NCBI GenBank assembly: GCA_022844165.1
Contig: JALHMH010000026.1
Span: forward strand, 1-64,000
Direction: 5' to 3'
DNA length: 64,000 nt
Origin: Lysobacterales bacterium
GTDB taxonomy: Bacteria > Pseudomonadota > Gammaproteobacteria > Xanthomonadales > SZUA-5
This document shows, piece by piece, positions 53,701 to 63,100 of this stretch. Position numbers and translations under genes: made by a program. Position 1 is the first letter of the stretch. The number at the start of each line of letters is the position of its first letter. The notes below the pieces were generated by a model, which saw only the letters and a program-made list of their open reading frames with translations, did not search any database and was not told the DNA's origin.

Positions 53701-56700
53701 GGTGTCATGGAACGACGCCGCCAATCCCACACAGACCCGGATCGAGACCCGCTTCCATTTCTACGGAACGCTGCAAGCGATGTGGTACTCCGTGACCGAT
53801 GGTATCGATACGACCCTGGTGCCTGTCACGGTGCAAGTACGTCCGATACCGGATGCGCCGATCGCGGCAGCAGACAATTACCTGACGCAACGCAACACCA
53901 CCTTGACCATCAGCGATCCTGCCCAGGGGATTTTTCGCAACGACCACGATCCTGATGCGCGATCCGGTCCGTCAGCAGCACCGTGGGTCGGCGTGCAGCC
54001 AATCGATCTTTTGCCCTGGACCATGCGGCTGCTGCAAACCACGGCACACGGCACGTTGACATTGAACAACGATGGCACCTTCGCCTACGTCCCGAAAACC
54101 GGTTACTCCGGCATCGACGAGTTTCGCTATGAGCTGACCGATGCCACCGGCCTGACCAGCACGCCAGCTGTTGTACGCATTCGCGTCAACACACCGCCGA
54201 CAACGGCAACCGACAATTATTCGCTCGACGAGGACACAGTGCTCGTCGTGCCCGCGGCGCAAGGCGTGCTGGTCAATGACGCCGATATCGATGGCGACAC
54301 GCTGTTTGCATCAGCACGAATCATCCAACCCTGCGCTCCTTGCCGCGGGCGGGTGACCGTTCGCTTCGATGGCGGATTTACCTATACGCCGGACGCCAAC
54401 GATTTTGGTTCCGACAGTTTCGGCTATTGGGCGACCGACCCTTTCCAGACTTCCTCCACTGGCCATGTCAATCTGACCATCCTGCCAGTCAACGACGCAC
54501 CGATTAGCGAACCCGATAGTTACCGCATCGACGAAGACACCGTGCTGCTCGCCGCCGCAGCGCTCGGTGTGCTGCGCAACGACGAGGAAGTCGACGGTGA
54601 AGATCTGATCAACGCCACCCTGGTGCGTGCGCCGCAGCATGGCGCAGTGGTGCTCGAGAACGATGGTGGATTGAGCTATACACCGAATGAAAATTACAAC
54701 GGCATCGACACCTTCCGCTACCGCGTTTACGACGAATCGAATCTTTGGGACGAAAGCGACGTGACCATCATCATCGATCCGGTCAACGACGCGCCGATAG
54801 CGGTTGATGACAGCTACAACGTCGATCAAGATCGGACGCTCACCGTCTCCGCAGCGCAGGGCGTTTTGGTCAACGATCGCGATGTCGATGGTCCTGGCCT
54901 GACGGCGGCCCTGACCACGCCGCCGCAACATGGCAGCGTCTCGTTGGCTGCATCCGGCGGCTTCACCTATCAGCCGAATGGTGTGTTTTCCGGCATCGAT
55001 CGATTTCAGTATCAGGTCAGCGATGGCTTGGATGGAGTTTCATCGGCGACGGTCGTGATCAACGTGCGCAACGTGACCAGCCCGGTTGAGATCACTGTGG
55101 TTGATGATGTGTACACTGTCGACGGCGCCAGTTTTGTTGCCGCAGCACCCGGCGTACTGGCGAACGATAGCGTCACCAACGGGCCACCGTTGACGGCAGC
55201 GCTTGTCAGCGCACCCGATCGCGGCACGGTCACACTGAACGCGGACGGCGCTTTTGAGTATGCAGCACCAGCGAATTATCAAGGTACGACCACTTTCACC
55301 TATGCGGCAAGCTCGGATGGCGTATCCGAGTTGGGCCTTGTCACATTGCACGTCGACAACCTCGGCAACCAACCTCCTGTTGCGGTGGGCGAGCAGTTTG
55401 GCGTGCTCGAAGACCAGGTGCTCGATTCGCGTTCGGCGGGCGGTTTGCTGGGCAACGACGACGATCCCGAGGGTGCGCCGCTGCGCTTTGTCTTGGTGCA
55501 GAGCCCGGTGCACGGCGTACTCGAGGCTGAGGTCGATGGCGAGTTCAGCTATACGCCGGCGCCGAACTTTCACGGCACCGATCCGTTTCGCTACCGCGTG
55601 TCGGATGGCGAACTGCTATCGAATACCGTCGTCGCTGCGATCACCGTGTTCCCGCAGAACGACGCGCCGGTGGCGATCGACGACAGCTATCAGGTGCAAC
55701 GCGATCAAACTCTCAGCGTACCGGCGCCAGGCGTGCTCGGCAACGACAGCGATGTCGATGGCGATGCGCTCAGCGTGGAACTGGTCGATGCGCCGCTGCA
55801 TGGGCAATTACAGATGGCCGCCAACGGCGGCTTTAGCTATCAGCCGCTGCCGGGATTTACCGGTGCCGATCGTTTCCGCTACGCCGTCACCGATGGCAGC
55901 GCGCGCGATGTGAGTCAAGTGACGGTGCAGGTGACGGCGCCCGGCAATCGTCCGCCGTTAGCCGTTGGCGAGAGCTACACGCTCTCCGAAGACGCCCCGC
56001 TCGCCAGCGGTGGCGCGGTGCCTGGGTTGCTGGCAAACGACAGCGATCCCGATGGCGATTTGTTGCAGGTGCAAATCGTGACTCCGCCGACGCATGGCGA
56101 ACTGCTGATCGATGGCGCCAACTTCCGCTACACGCCGGACGCCGATTATTTTGGCAGCGACCAGTTCAGTTACCGCGTTTACGATGGCGCGTTGCACAGC
56201 GAAGCGGTGGTCACAACACTGACTATTCTGTCGGTCAACGATGCGCCTTTAGCGGAAACGGACCTGTACCTGACCACACAAGGTACGGCGCTCAATGTCT
56301 CCGCAGCGCAAGGTGTGCTCGCCAACGACAGCGACGCCGAGGGCGACCCGCTGAGTGCCAGCATGGCGACGGAACCGGCACATGGGCAGGTAAACCTGGC
56401 TGCATCCGGTGCTTTCATTTACACACCCAACGCCAGCTTCTTCGGTCGCGACGAGTTCGAATATCGCGTATCCGACGGCAACGCCCACGCCATCGGCCGC
56501 GTCGCCATCGACGTCACACGCGCCGCCAATCAACGACCGATCGCCGTCGGCGAGAGTTTTGTGCTTCCCGAAGATACCGTGCTCGATACCACACAATTGG
56601 AGAGCCTGCTGGCGAACGATTCTGATCCGGAAGGCCAGGCGCTGAGCCTGCGCGTGTTGCAACCGCCGGCGCGCGGCACGTTGACGCAACTGCCGGGTGG

Positions 56701-57157
56701 CCATGTCCGGTATGTGCCGCAACGCGACGATACGGGCATTGTTCACTTCGACTATGTGGTCCACGATGGCGAGTTGGATTCGCTGCCGGCGCGAGTGCAG
56801 ATACAACTGATGTCGGTCAACGATCCGCCGCAGGCCAACCCGGATGTCTACCAGTTGCCGGCGAACGAGCCGGTGCTGATTCGCGACACCAGTCAGGGCT
56901 TGCTCGCCAACGATGTCGATCCCGACGGCGACACTTTGGTCGCAACGGTCACCACACCGCCGGCGAGCGGCGTGCTGCAACTGAGTCTCGATGGCTCTTT
57001 CAGCTACACACCTGCCATGCCGCGACCGGCGAGTGTCAGTTTTGTCTACCGGGTGCGCGATCCTGCGGGGCTGGAGTCCAGCGCAACCGTAACCATCGTA
57101 CTCGGCGGCACGCCTGCTGATGAGTTGTTCCGCAATGGCTTTGAGGAGCCGCGCTGA
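50738..57157 (+). CDS. Giant exported protein 2: beta-helix plus 17 cadherin-like repeats
   Basis: A 2139-residue protein. Signal peptide around residues 48-64 (LWPAVLLCIPIFAQAA) after a long N-region; an ATG at 50756 would shorten this. A beta-helix module (about 65-260) shows GDWKGIELAPGALVADTRLD and ends ARGNWWGHPSGPADPIANP. An Ig-like domain follows (to about 445), then 17 tandem cadherin-like repeats of about 95 residues with P-x-A-x-x-D-x-Y, GVLANDSDPDGD and FxYxPxxxFxGxDxFxYxVxDG. These sites normally bind calcium. The protein ends PADELFRNGFEEPR, a short tail after the last repeat. Its stop TGA overlaps the ATG of giant protein 3 by one base. Probably an adhesin or surface-layer component. 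Confidence 0.88.
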   Translation: MINLGAMALRQDTPGYAEAFGRKYLTSATLPVSRSGCICAGLPRGRARLWPAVLLCIPIFAQAADLTLSDGVVVKFGGDAELISRDTLRTEGQVVFTSLHDSTVGGATLVNGPAPQPGDWKGIELAPGALVADTRLDNAEIRYAGAGQAGGGLRFSRLAYTFENLRLWRNTIGIRASLGGVAAIAESRFAENGIGVIADTGATPHIVASELFTNTTLGVQNLAPVNVLLARGNWWGHPSGPADPIANPAGQGDAVTAGVDYGQFLTAPPLLRCTVRAADHVYNVIRRTVTVALACRNAIEYRLSESTAFSEPFAPMASTGTFRLSPSPGSKTVYAEYRGALGQTRVVQIPQPFVYTPTTPLVTFQAPAANAALSENTTIRVTATDPLGIVGVEFRANDWVLGSDNEAPYEWPWDISAIPDGPYTLTAIATNSDERSGQTSRQVRIERLEPQPDSYTFPEGEVLFVGAPGLLANDQTGTGATIEVTQQPSWGVLNVANDGSFVYRPDTTDRNGTTTFRYRLRLGAQASPAVAVTLNVTAVNDSPEARDDLYLTDENVGLDIAAPGVLENDTDVDSAGLIAELVVGPTRGTLLLRANGSFNYVPEVNFVGQDEFFYRVRDPEGAIAQATVILNVTQPPTATNDVYLLDVNQFLEVLDAQQGIIANDLDPPEDDPLTALLVTPPANGTLILQTNGTFTYRPNSDFQGLDPFTYRVTDGRSSSNLATVTLAVGVTGLPRGVNDAYQGTEDQELVVNAANGVLANDTDADTPREELEVFLVAYDSSFPDGAFTDRNQITLNLDGSFSVRPRANFNGPTWFLYEIYDGTSRSNATRVDLDIQRVNDGVMAEDDVYGTRRNELLRVPSAGRNHINRNDRYDDDFAVAYETVGTPPIGTVTWGAGGSFTYAPPQDFAGFDEFTYRVYQVETGIADTALVRIRTNAPPVGVADVYTVDEDTVTIVTPSVLTNDSDPDGDPIRTTSLGVGGRDSFYAQVSWNDAANPTQTRIETRFHFYGTLQAMWYSVTDGIDTTLVPVTVQVRPIPDAPIAAADNYLTQRNTTLTISDPAQGIFRNDHDPDARSGPSAAPWVGVQPIDLLPWTMRLLQTTAHGTLTLNNDGTFAYVPKTGYSGIDEFRYELTDATGLTSTPAVVRIRVNTPPTTATDNYSLDEDTVLVVPAAQGVLVNDADIDGDTLFASARIIQPCAPCRGRVTVRFDGGFTYTPDANDFGSDSFGYWATDPFQTSSTGHVNLTILPVNDAPISEPDSYRIDEDTVLLAAAALGVLRNDEEVDGEDLINATLVRAPQHGAVVLENDGGLSYTPNENYNGIDTFRYRVYDESNLWDESDVTIIIDPVNDAPIAVDDSYNVDQDRTLTVSAAQGVLVNDRDVDGPGLTAALTTPPQHGSVSLAASGGFTYQPNGVFSGIDRFQYQVSDGLDGVSSATVVINVRNVTSPVEITVVDDVYTVDGASFVAAAPGVLANDSVTNGPPLTAALVSAPDRGTVTLNADGAFEYAAPANYQGTTTFTYAASSDGVSELGLVTLHVDNLGNQPPVAVGEQFGVLEDQVLDSRSAGGLLGNDDDPEGAPLRFVLVQSPVHGVLEAEVDGEFSYTPAPNFHGTDPFRYRVSDGELLSNTVVAAITVFPQNDAPVAIDDSYQVQRDQTLSVPAPGVLGNDSDVDGDALSVELVDAPLHGQLQMAANGGFSYQPLPGFTGADRFRYAVTDGSARDVSQVTVQVTAPGNRPPLAVGESYTLSEDAPLASGGAVPGLLANDSDPDGDLLQVQIVTPPTHGELLIDGANFRYTPDADYFGSDQFSYRVYDGALHSEAVVTTLTILSVNDAPLAETDLYLTTQGTALNVSAAQGVLANDSDAEGDPLSASMATEPAHGQVNLAASGAFIYTPNASFFGRDEFEYRVSDGNAHAIGRVAIDVTRAANQRPIAVGESFVLPEDTVLDTTQLESLLANDSDPEGQALSLRVLQPPARGTLTQLPGGHVRYVPQRDDTGIVHFDYVVHDGELDSLPARVQIQLMSVNDPPQANPDVYQLPANEPVLIRDTSQGLLANDVDPDGDTLVATVTTPPASGVLQLSLDGSFSYTPAMPRPASVSFVYRVRDPAGLESSATVTIVLGGTPADELFRNGFEEPR
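52085..57100 (+). repeat. 17 tandem cadherin-like repeats within giant protein 2
   Basis: Protein-level tandem repeats, about 285-300 bases each, from PQPDSYTFPEGEVLF (unit 1) to PQANPDVYQLPANEPV (unit 17). Consensus start is (A/P)P-x-A-x-D-x-Y and the calcium-site segment is L-x-N-D-x-D-x-D-G-D. Units 5 (start DGVMAEDDVYGTRRNELLR) and 11 (ITVVDDVYTVDGAS) lack the acidic D-x-D-G-D, so they may not bind calcium. Nucleotide identity between units is low, so these are old duplications. Confidence 0.85.
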
Positions 57158-60100
57158 TGCGACATTGGAGTTTATTGCTGATCCTGATCTGCTGGCTGGC
57201 GGCGCCAGCGCAGGCGAACGTCGGTGCGGCCATCGCCTGGCTGGATGCGCGCGAAAACGCGGCAGAGGGCGTGCATCGCAGCGACGATCTTGCCAATCGC
57301 GTCGATACCAACGCCGAAGCGCTGCTGACCGCGCAGCGGCTGTCGCTGGCGGCGCAGTTTCCGCTGGTCGCCGAACGTGCGATCAACGATGTCGGCGTTG
57401 GCAGCTACGCATTGGCACGTCAGGCGCGTTTGCGCCTCGATCGCGGTCAATCGGCAGCGGCGCAGATCGCAGCGCTGCTCGCACAGCAGAACGCCGATGG
57501 CGGTTTTCCGCCGGCCCCGGGATTGCAAAGTGAAGCCGTCACCAGTGCCTACGCCATCCTCGCGCTGGAACGGGCCGGGCAAGGTGGCGGTACACCGGTG
57601 GCGCGCGCGGTGGGCTATTTGATTGCGTCGCAGCAAACCGACGGCGGATTTCTCTCGGCGCCCGGCAATACCGGTAGTGTGTTCGCCACGGCCGACGTTG
57701 CGATGGCTTTCGCACAAATTCGGGACCGATTCAACCTGACCGTTCCAGTGACGCGATCGATCGCGTTCCTGTTGGGCCGTCAGCGGCCCGACCAGAGCTT
57801 TGGGGCGGCATTCGAGTCGGGCCTGGCGATCGACGCACTGTTGGCGCTGCGCGCCGATCGCACGCCATTGCTCGGTGCGGTGCAAGCATTGACCGCACGG
57901 CAACGAGCCGATGGCAGTTTCGACGGCGATGCGTTTGTGACCGCGATTGTGGCGCGCGCGCTGTGGCAATACGGCCAGCCCGATGTCCCACCCAGCAGCG
58001 CCGGGCTGAGCGGTCGAGTCCTGGCCGCAGCCACCGATTTGCCGATTCAGGGCGCGACGCTGGCGTTGACGGGTACCGCCAACGTCAACCTCACGAGCAA
58101 CAACCAGGGGCGTTTGCAATCCACGACGTTGAGCCCGGGGCCCTATCAGGCAAGGCTGAGCTTTCCGGGCATGCGCGATGTGCTGTTCGCACTCACCATT
58201 CAGCCGTCGCGCGTTTTGGACTTGGGCGATCTACGGATGACGCAGGGCACCACGCCGCAGGACGACTTCGCGATTATTCGCGGTACGGTGACCTCCAGCG
58301 AAAGTGGCGCACCGATTGCGGCTGCGCAGCTGCGAATACTGGCACCGAGCAGCAGCGTCGCCAGCGACGCCGACGGACGTTATCAGTTCTTACAGGTCGC
58401 GCCGGGCGACATCACGATCGCCGTCAGTGCCGAAGGTTATTCGAGCCAACAGTCCACCCTGAACGTGGTCGCGCGTGGGTTAGTCGATTTGTCGTTTGCA
58501 TTGACGCCACAGGCCAGCACAATCAACGGCGCGCTGATTCGTGGCACAGTGCTGCACGGCCAGACCAGTGCGCCGCTGGCCGGCGTGGAAATCGCCGTGA
58601 CCGCTGGTGCGCCACCGGTGGCAACGCTGACCGGCGCCGATGGCAGCTACAGTCTGGCCACAGCGGCTGGCGCCCTGGTCTCGATTCGCGCCACCAAGGC
58701 CGAATTCGACACGGTCACGGCGCAGACGCCGCTGATCGACAACCAGCAGCTGGTATTTTCCCCACGGCTTTACCCGACGGGGACGACGCCCGCCGATGGC
58801 AATACGGCGCGCATCAGCGGCCGCATCGTCAATCAGGGCAATCGACGGCCGATCCGAAACGCGTCGATCAGCGCCACTTACCCTGGTGGACAACGCATTG
58901 TCGTCAGCGAGAGCAACGGCAGCTTCGTTTTGTCGGGCGTCAATGGTCCGACAGTGCAACTGGCGATCACGGCCGATGCCCATGAGCCGGCAACGCTGTT
59001 GGTTCCGATTCTGCCGTTGCAGCAGCGCGACTTGGGCAATATCGGCTTGAAGCCCACCACGGTCGACTATTACTTACCGGATATGCGTATCGTCGCATCG
59101 ACGTTGGCCTCCAGCGATCCCGATACCTTTGCGCTCAACAGCCAGTTCACCGTTGAGGTGGCCAACAGCGGCAATGCCGTGGTCACGCAGGACTTCACCC
59201 TGCTCGCGTTCATCGACGCGAACGGCAACGGTGTTTTCGACCCGGCCTCCGAACCTGAGGTCGGTCGGGTCCGCGTTGACGACGACGTCACCATTGGCGG
59301 CAGCGTCGAGGTCGACATCGCGGTCAATGCCCAGCTGAATTTCCGCGATGCGCCGGTAGCGTTCTGGGTCGACGCCGAAAACGAAGTGATTGAAATCGAC
59401 AACGACAACAACGTCGGTTCGAGCTTGCTCGGTTGCCGGAAGACGCCGGTACCCGTGTCGCAAAGCGCAGTGCGCGAAAAGTGGCACTGGCGAGGATTGT
59501 CCAGCAACCCAGAGATCAACTCCTTGCAGCAGGCAATTTCGGTGGCGCAGCTGACCGATGACAATGGCGATGGCGTGATCGACGAACACGACATCCCGGA
59601 TGTCGTGTTCACGGCCGGGGAACGATTGGTTTTCGAGCCGGTCCGCATGGCCCTGGTCGCATTGAACGGCGACACCGGTAGCGAAATCTGGTCGCGAACC
59701 GATTTCCGCTTCTCGAATTCTTCCGCGACCGCGATTGGCGACATCGACAACGACGGCATCGCCGAGATCATCGCGATCACCGACTATCGCAATGAAATCC
59801 TCGCCTTCGAGCACGACGGCACGCTCAAGTGGCGCCGGCTCATCGGCGGCCCGGCAGTGCCCGATCCCCGGCCGCTCTCACCGCGATTCACCGCTGATGC
59901 ACCGATCATCGTCAATCTCGATGGCGATCAAGAGGCGGAGATCATCCTCGGACGTAAGGCCTTTCGTGGTCTGACCGGTGAGTTGTTGTGGGAAGGACAA
60001 CACGATGCGGGCGGCGATGGTGGGCTGCCAACAGGGCTGCCGCTACAGGTGGCGTTTGGCGTGGCATCGATTGCCGCTGACGTTAACCTCGATGGGGTGA

Positions 60101-63100
60101 TGGAGGTCATTGCCGGGCGCACCTTATACGATTTCGAAGGCAATACGATCTGGCATCGCGGCGATATCAATCCCGAGAACTTCGTGATTGGACCCAGCCC
60201 ACCACAGGCGCAATCAGGCTATGTAGCTGTGGGTAACTTCGATACCGATAATTTCGCCGAAATCGTGCTCGCTTCGGGCAACGAGCTGTGGCTGCTCGAG
60301 CATACCGGCGCGACCATCTGGGGGCCGCGACTTGCTCCGGATGGCGCCTTCCTGGGTCAGCCGGTGATTGCCGATATCGACGATGACGGCCTGCCGGAGA
60401 TCGTCGTCGGCAGTCGCGAACAATTGACGGTCTTCGAATCCGATGGCACGGTCAAATCGACCAGCGAAGTGGAAGACGGTTTCGGTGCGCTCGGCTCAAC
60501 TTTGTTTGATCTCCAGAACGATGGTTTGTACGAGTTGATCGGCAGCGATGAAACGCAAATGCAGATCTTCGATGCGCTGGGTGGTACCCGCCTTTACTTC
60601 ACGCTCAACTCGTCGCAGACCATCAGCGAGTTTCCCATCGTAGTCGATGTCGATGGCGATCAAGAAGCCGAGATCATCATCGGTGGCGATCACTACCGCT
60701 CCTTAGGCGCGGCCACACCCGGCGTGCGCGTTTTCGAAGCCGCGGGCGGCGCATGGGCCGATGCCGGCTCCGTGTGGAGTTCGCATGCATTCCATATCGA
60801 TAACGTCCGCGAAGACGGCACCATTCCCTTATTGGAAACGCCGTCCTGGCTGACGCACAACACCTACCGCGTGCAACGCAGCCCGTTGCCCGATCCACTC
60901 GGCATGCCGGACTTCAGCGTCGGCGATTTGCGGCTCATCGATCAGGGCCCAGGGTTGCCGCCGATCGTGCGCGTGCGCGTGGGCAACGCCGGCCCGGTTG
61001 ATGCGCATTCGCCTGCGGCACTCACGCTGTATCGCGGCGACCCGGCTGCCGGCGGTGCCGTGCTGCGCGAAATCCGGCTCGACACGCTGCGGCCGGCGCG
61101 CTTTCAGATCATCGACTTTGGATCGATTCCGCTCAGCGGCAGTGGCCAGCTGTTTGCGGTTGTCGATCCAGACGATGCCGCGCGCGAATGCCGCGAGGGC
61201 AACAATCAACGCACGATCGCATTCAGTGCAACCAATGGCCTGGGCGATCTTCAGATCAGCACCGACAAGCTCAACTATCGCCCCGGCGAAACGGTGCAAG
61301 TCAGCGCCGCTGTGCAAAACCAGGGTGGATTGCCAGCGAACTTCAGCGTTGCCTGGCTGATTCGCGACAGCCAGAACCGCACTACCGCAACATTGACCGA
61401 TGAGGTCTTCGCCGACGTGCCGGCCGGTGAAATACGTTCGCGTACGCAGGCCTGGCCGAGCACCGGGACCTTGGCCGGATCGTATGTGGTGTTTGCGCAG
61501 TTGCGCAATGCGGAGGGCATCGTGATCGACAGCGCCACCGTGAGCTTTGCGATCAGCGGCGACGCCAACGGCCCTGCCGGCGGCATCTCTGTTCGAGCCT
61601 CACGGGCCGAATACGGTGCTGCGGAGGTGCCGCAACTCTTGTACCGTGCGCAGAATTTGTCGGCGGGCGAAATCATTCGCGCACCGGAAATCCAGATCAC
61701 GATTGCCGGACCTGGCGGCTTTAACCAGGAGCGCACATTCACGCCGAGCGATTTGTTCCCCGGCATGGCGGTCGATGGCGAACTGAGCGTGGATGGCGCC
61801 ACTGCCAGCGGCGTTTACAACGTGACAGCACGGCTGCGCTCGCGGCTCACCAATGTGGTCTACGCCACCGATTTTACGAGTTTCGGCAAGAATGTGACGC
61901 CAACCCAGTTGATCGAGGGTTTCGTGAACGTCGCCCGCGCCAGTCTGCCATTGGGCGAAACACAAACCTGTTTGTTTACCGCGCGCAATCGCGGCAGCTC
62001 AGCGCTGCTCGGCGCAAACCTGCGCCGCCGCGTGGTCGAGATCGACAGCGGTGTCGAGAAGTTGAGTGTGCCCTTTGCGGTCGATTTGGCCCCAGGTACT
62101 GACTTTGTCACCAGCCAGGCATTCGCCACGCTCGGTTTTACTGCGCTCGAACACGCCTGTTTACTGGAAATCGGTGAGGGCACCGCCTGGCGCGTGCTCG
62201 ATGCCGAACCGTTCGCGATCGAAGGGCTGCCGATGCCAGGCGTGATCGTGAACCCAACGCAAGGGTTGACGACCAGCGAGACTGGCAGCAGCGCAAACTT
62301 CACGGTGCGACTGGCGACAGCGCCGAGTGCCGACGTCACGGTGCCGCTGACCAATACCGACACCACAGAATTCAGCATCGCGCCGACGCAACTGCTATTC
62401 ACAAGTGCCAATTGGAACATCGAACGCACCGTCACCATCACCGGCGTCGACGACGATCTGGTTGATGGCGATCAACTGGGGACCATCCGTGTCGAACCGG
62501 CGCAGAGCAGCGATGCGAGCTACAACGGTCTGGATGGTCCGGACGTTGCGGTCACCAATCTCGACAACGACACCTTCGCAATCCGTGTCAGCCCGGGCGC
62601 GATCGATGTGTCCGAGGATGGCTCCACGGCTACGGTGAGTTTCAGCGCGAATGCAGCACCCACCAGCATCGTGAGCGTGCCCGTCAGCAGCAGCGATCCA
62701 ACGGAATTTTCGATCAGTGCAAGTAGCATCCGCATCACGCCGGAGAACTGGCAAACGCCGCAGTCGCTGGTGGTCACCGGCGTCGACGACGAGTTGCTCG
62801 ACGGCCTGCAAACCGGCGCGATCGTCACCGCGCCTGCGGAGTCCAGCGACGCTCGGTTCAACGGCATCGACCCCATCGACGTGGTCGCGCGCAATGCCGA
62901 CAACGAGAGCCCGGCCATCATCGTCACACCGCAGAGCGTGGTCACCTCCGAACGCGGAGCGCCGCAGAGTTTCGTGGTGCGATTGAACGCCGAGCCGACG
63001 GCGCCAGTGCGCATTCCGCTCGGCGCCGTGGACGCAAGCGAGTGGCAGGTGTTGGATTTGGCGATCGTACTCGACGCGAGCAATTGGCAGCAGGGGCGCA

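Noticed and set aside
52085..57100. Idea of an RTX/type I secretion substrate for giant protein 2
   Set aside because: No GGxGxDxxx nonapeptides; an N-terminal signal peptide suggests Sec export.
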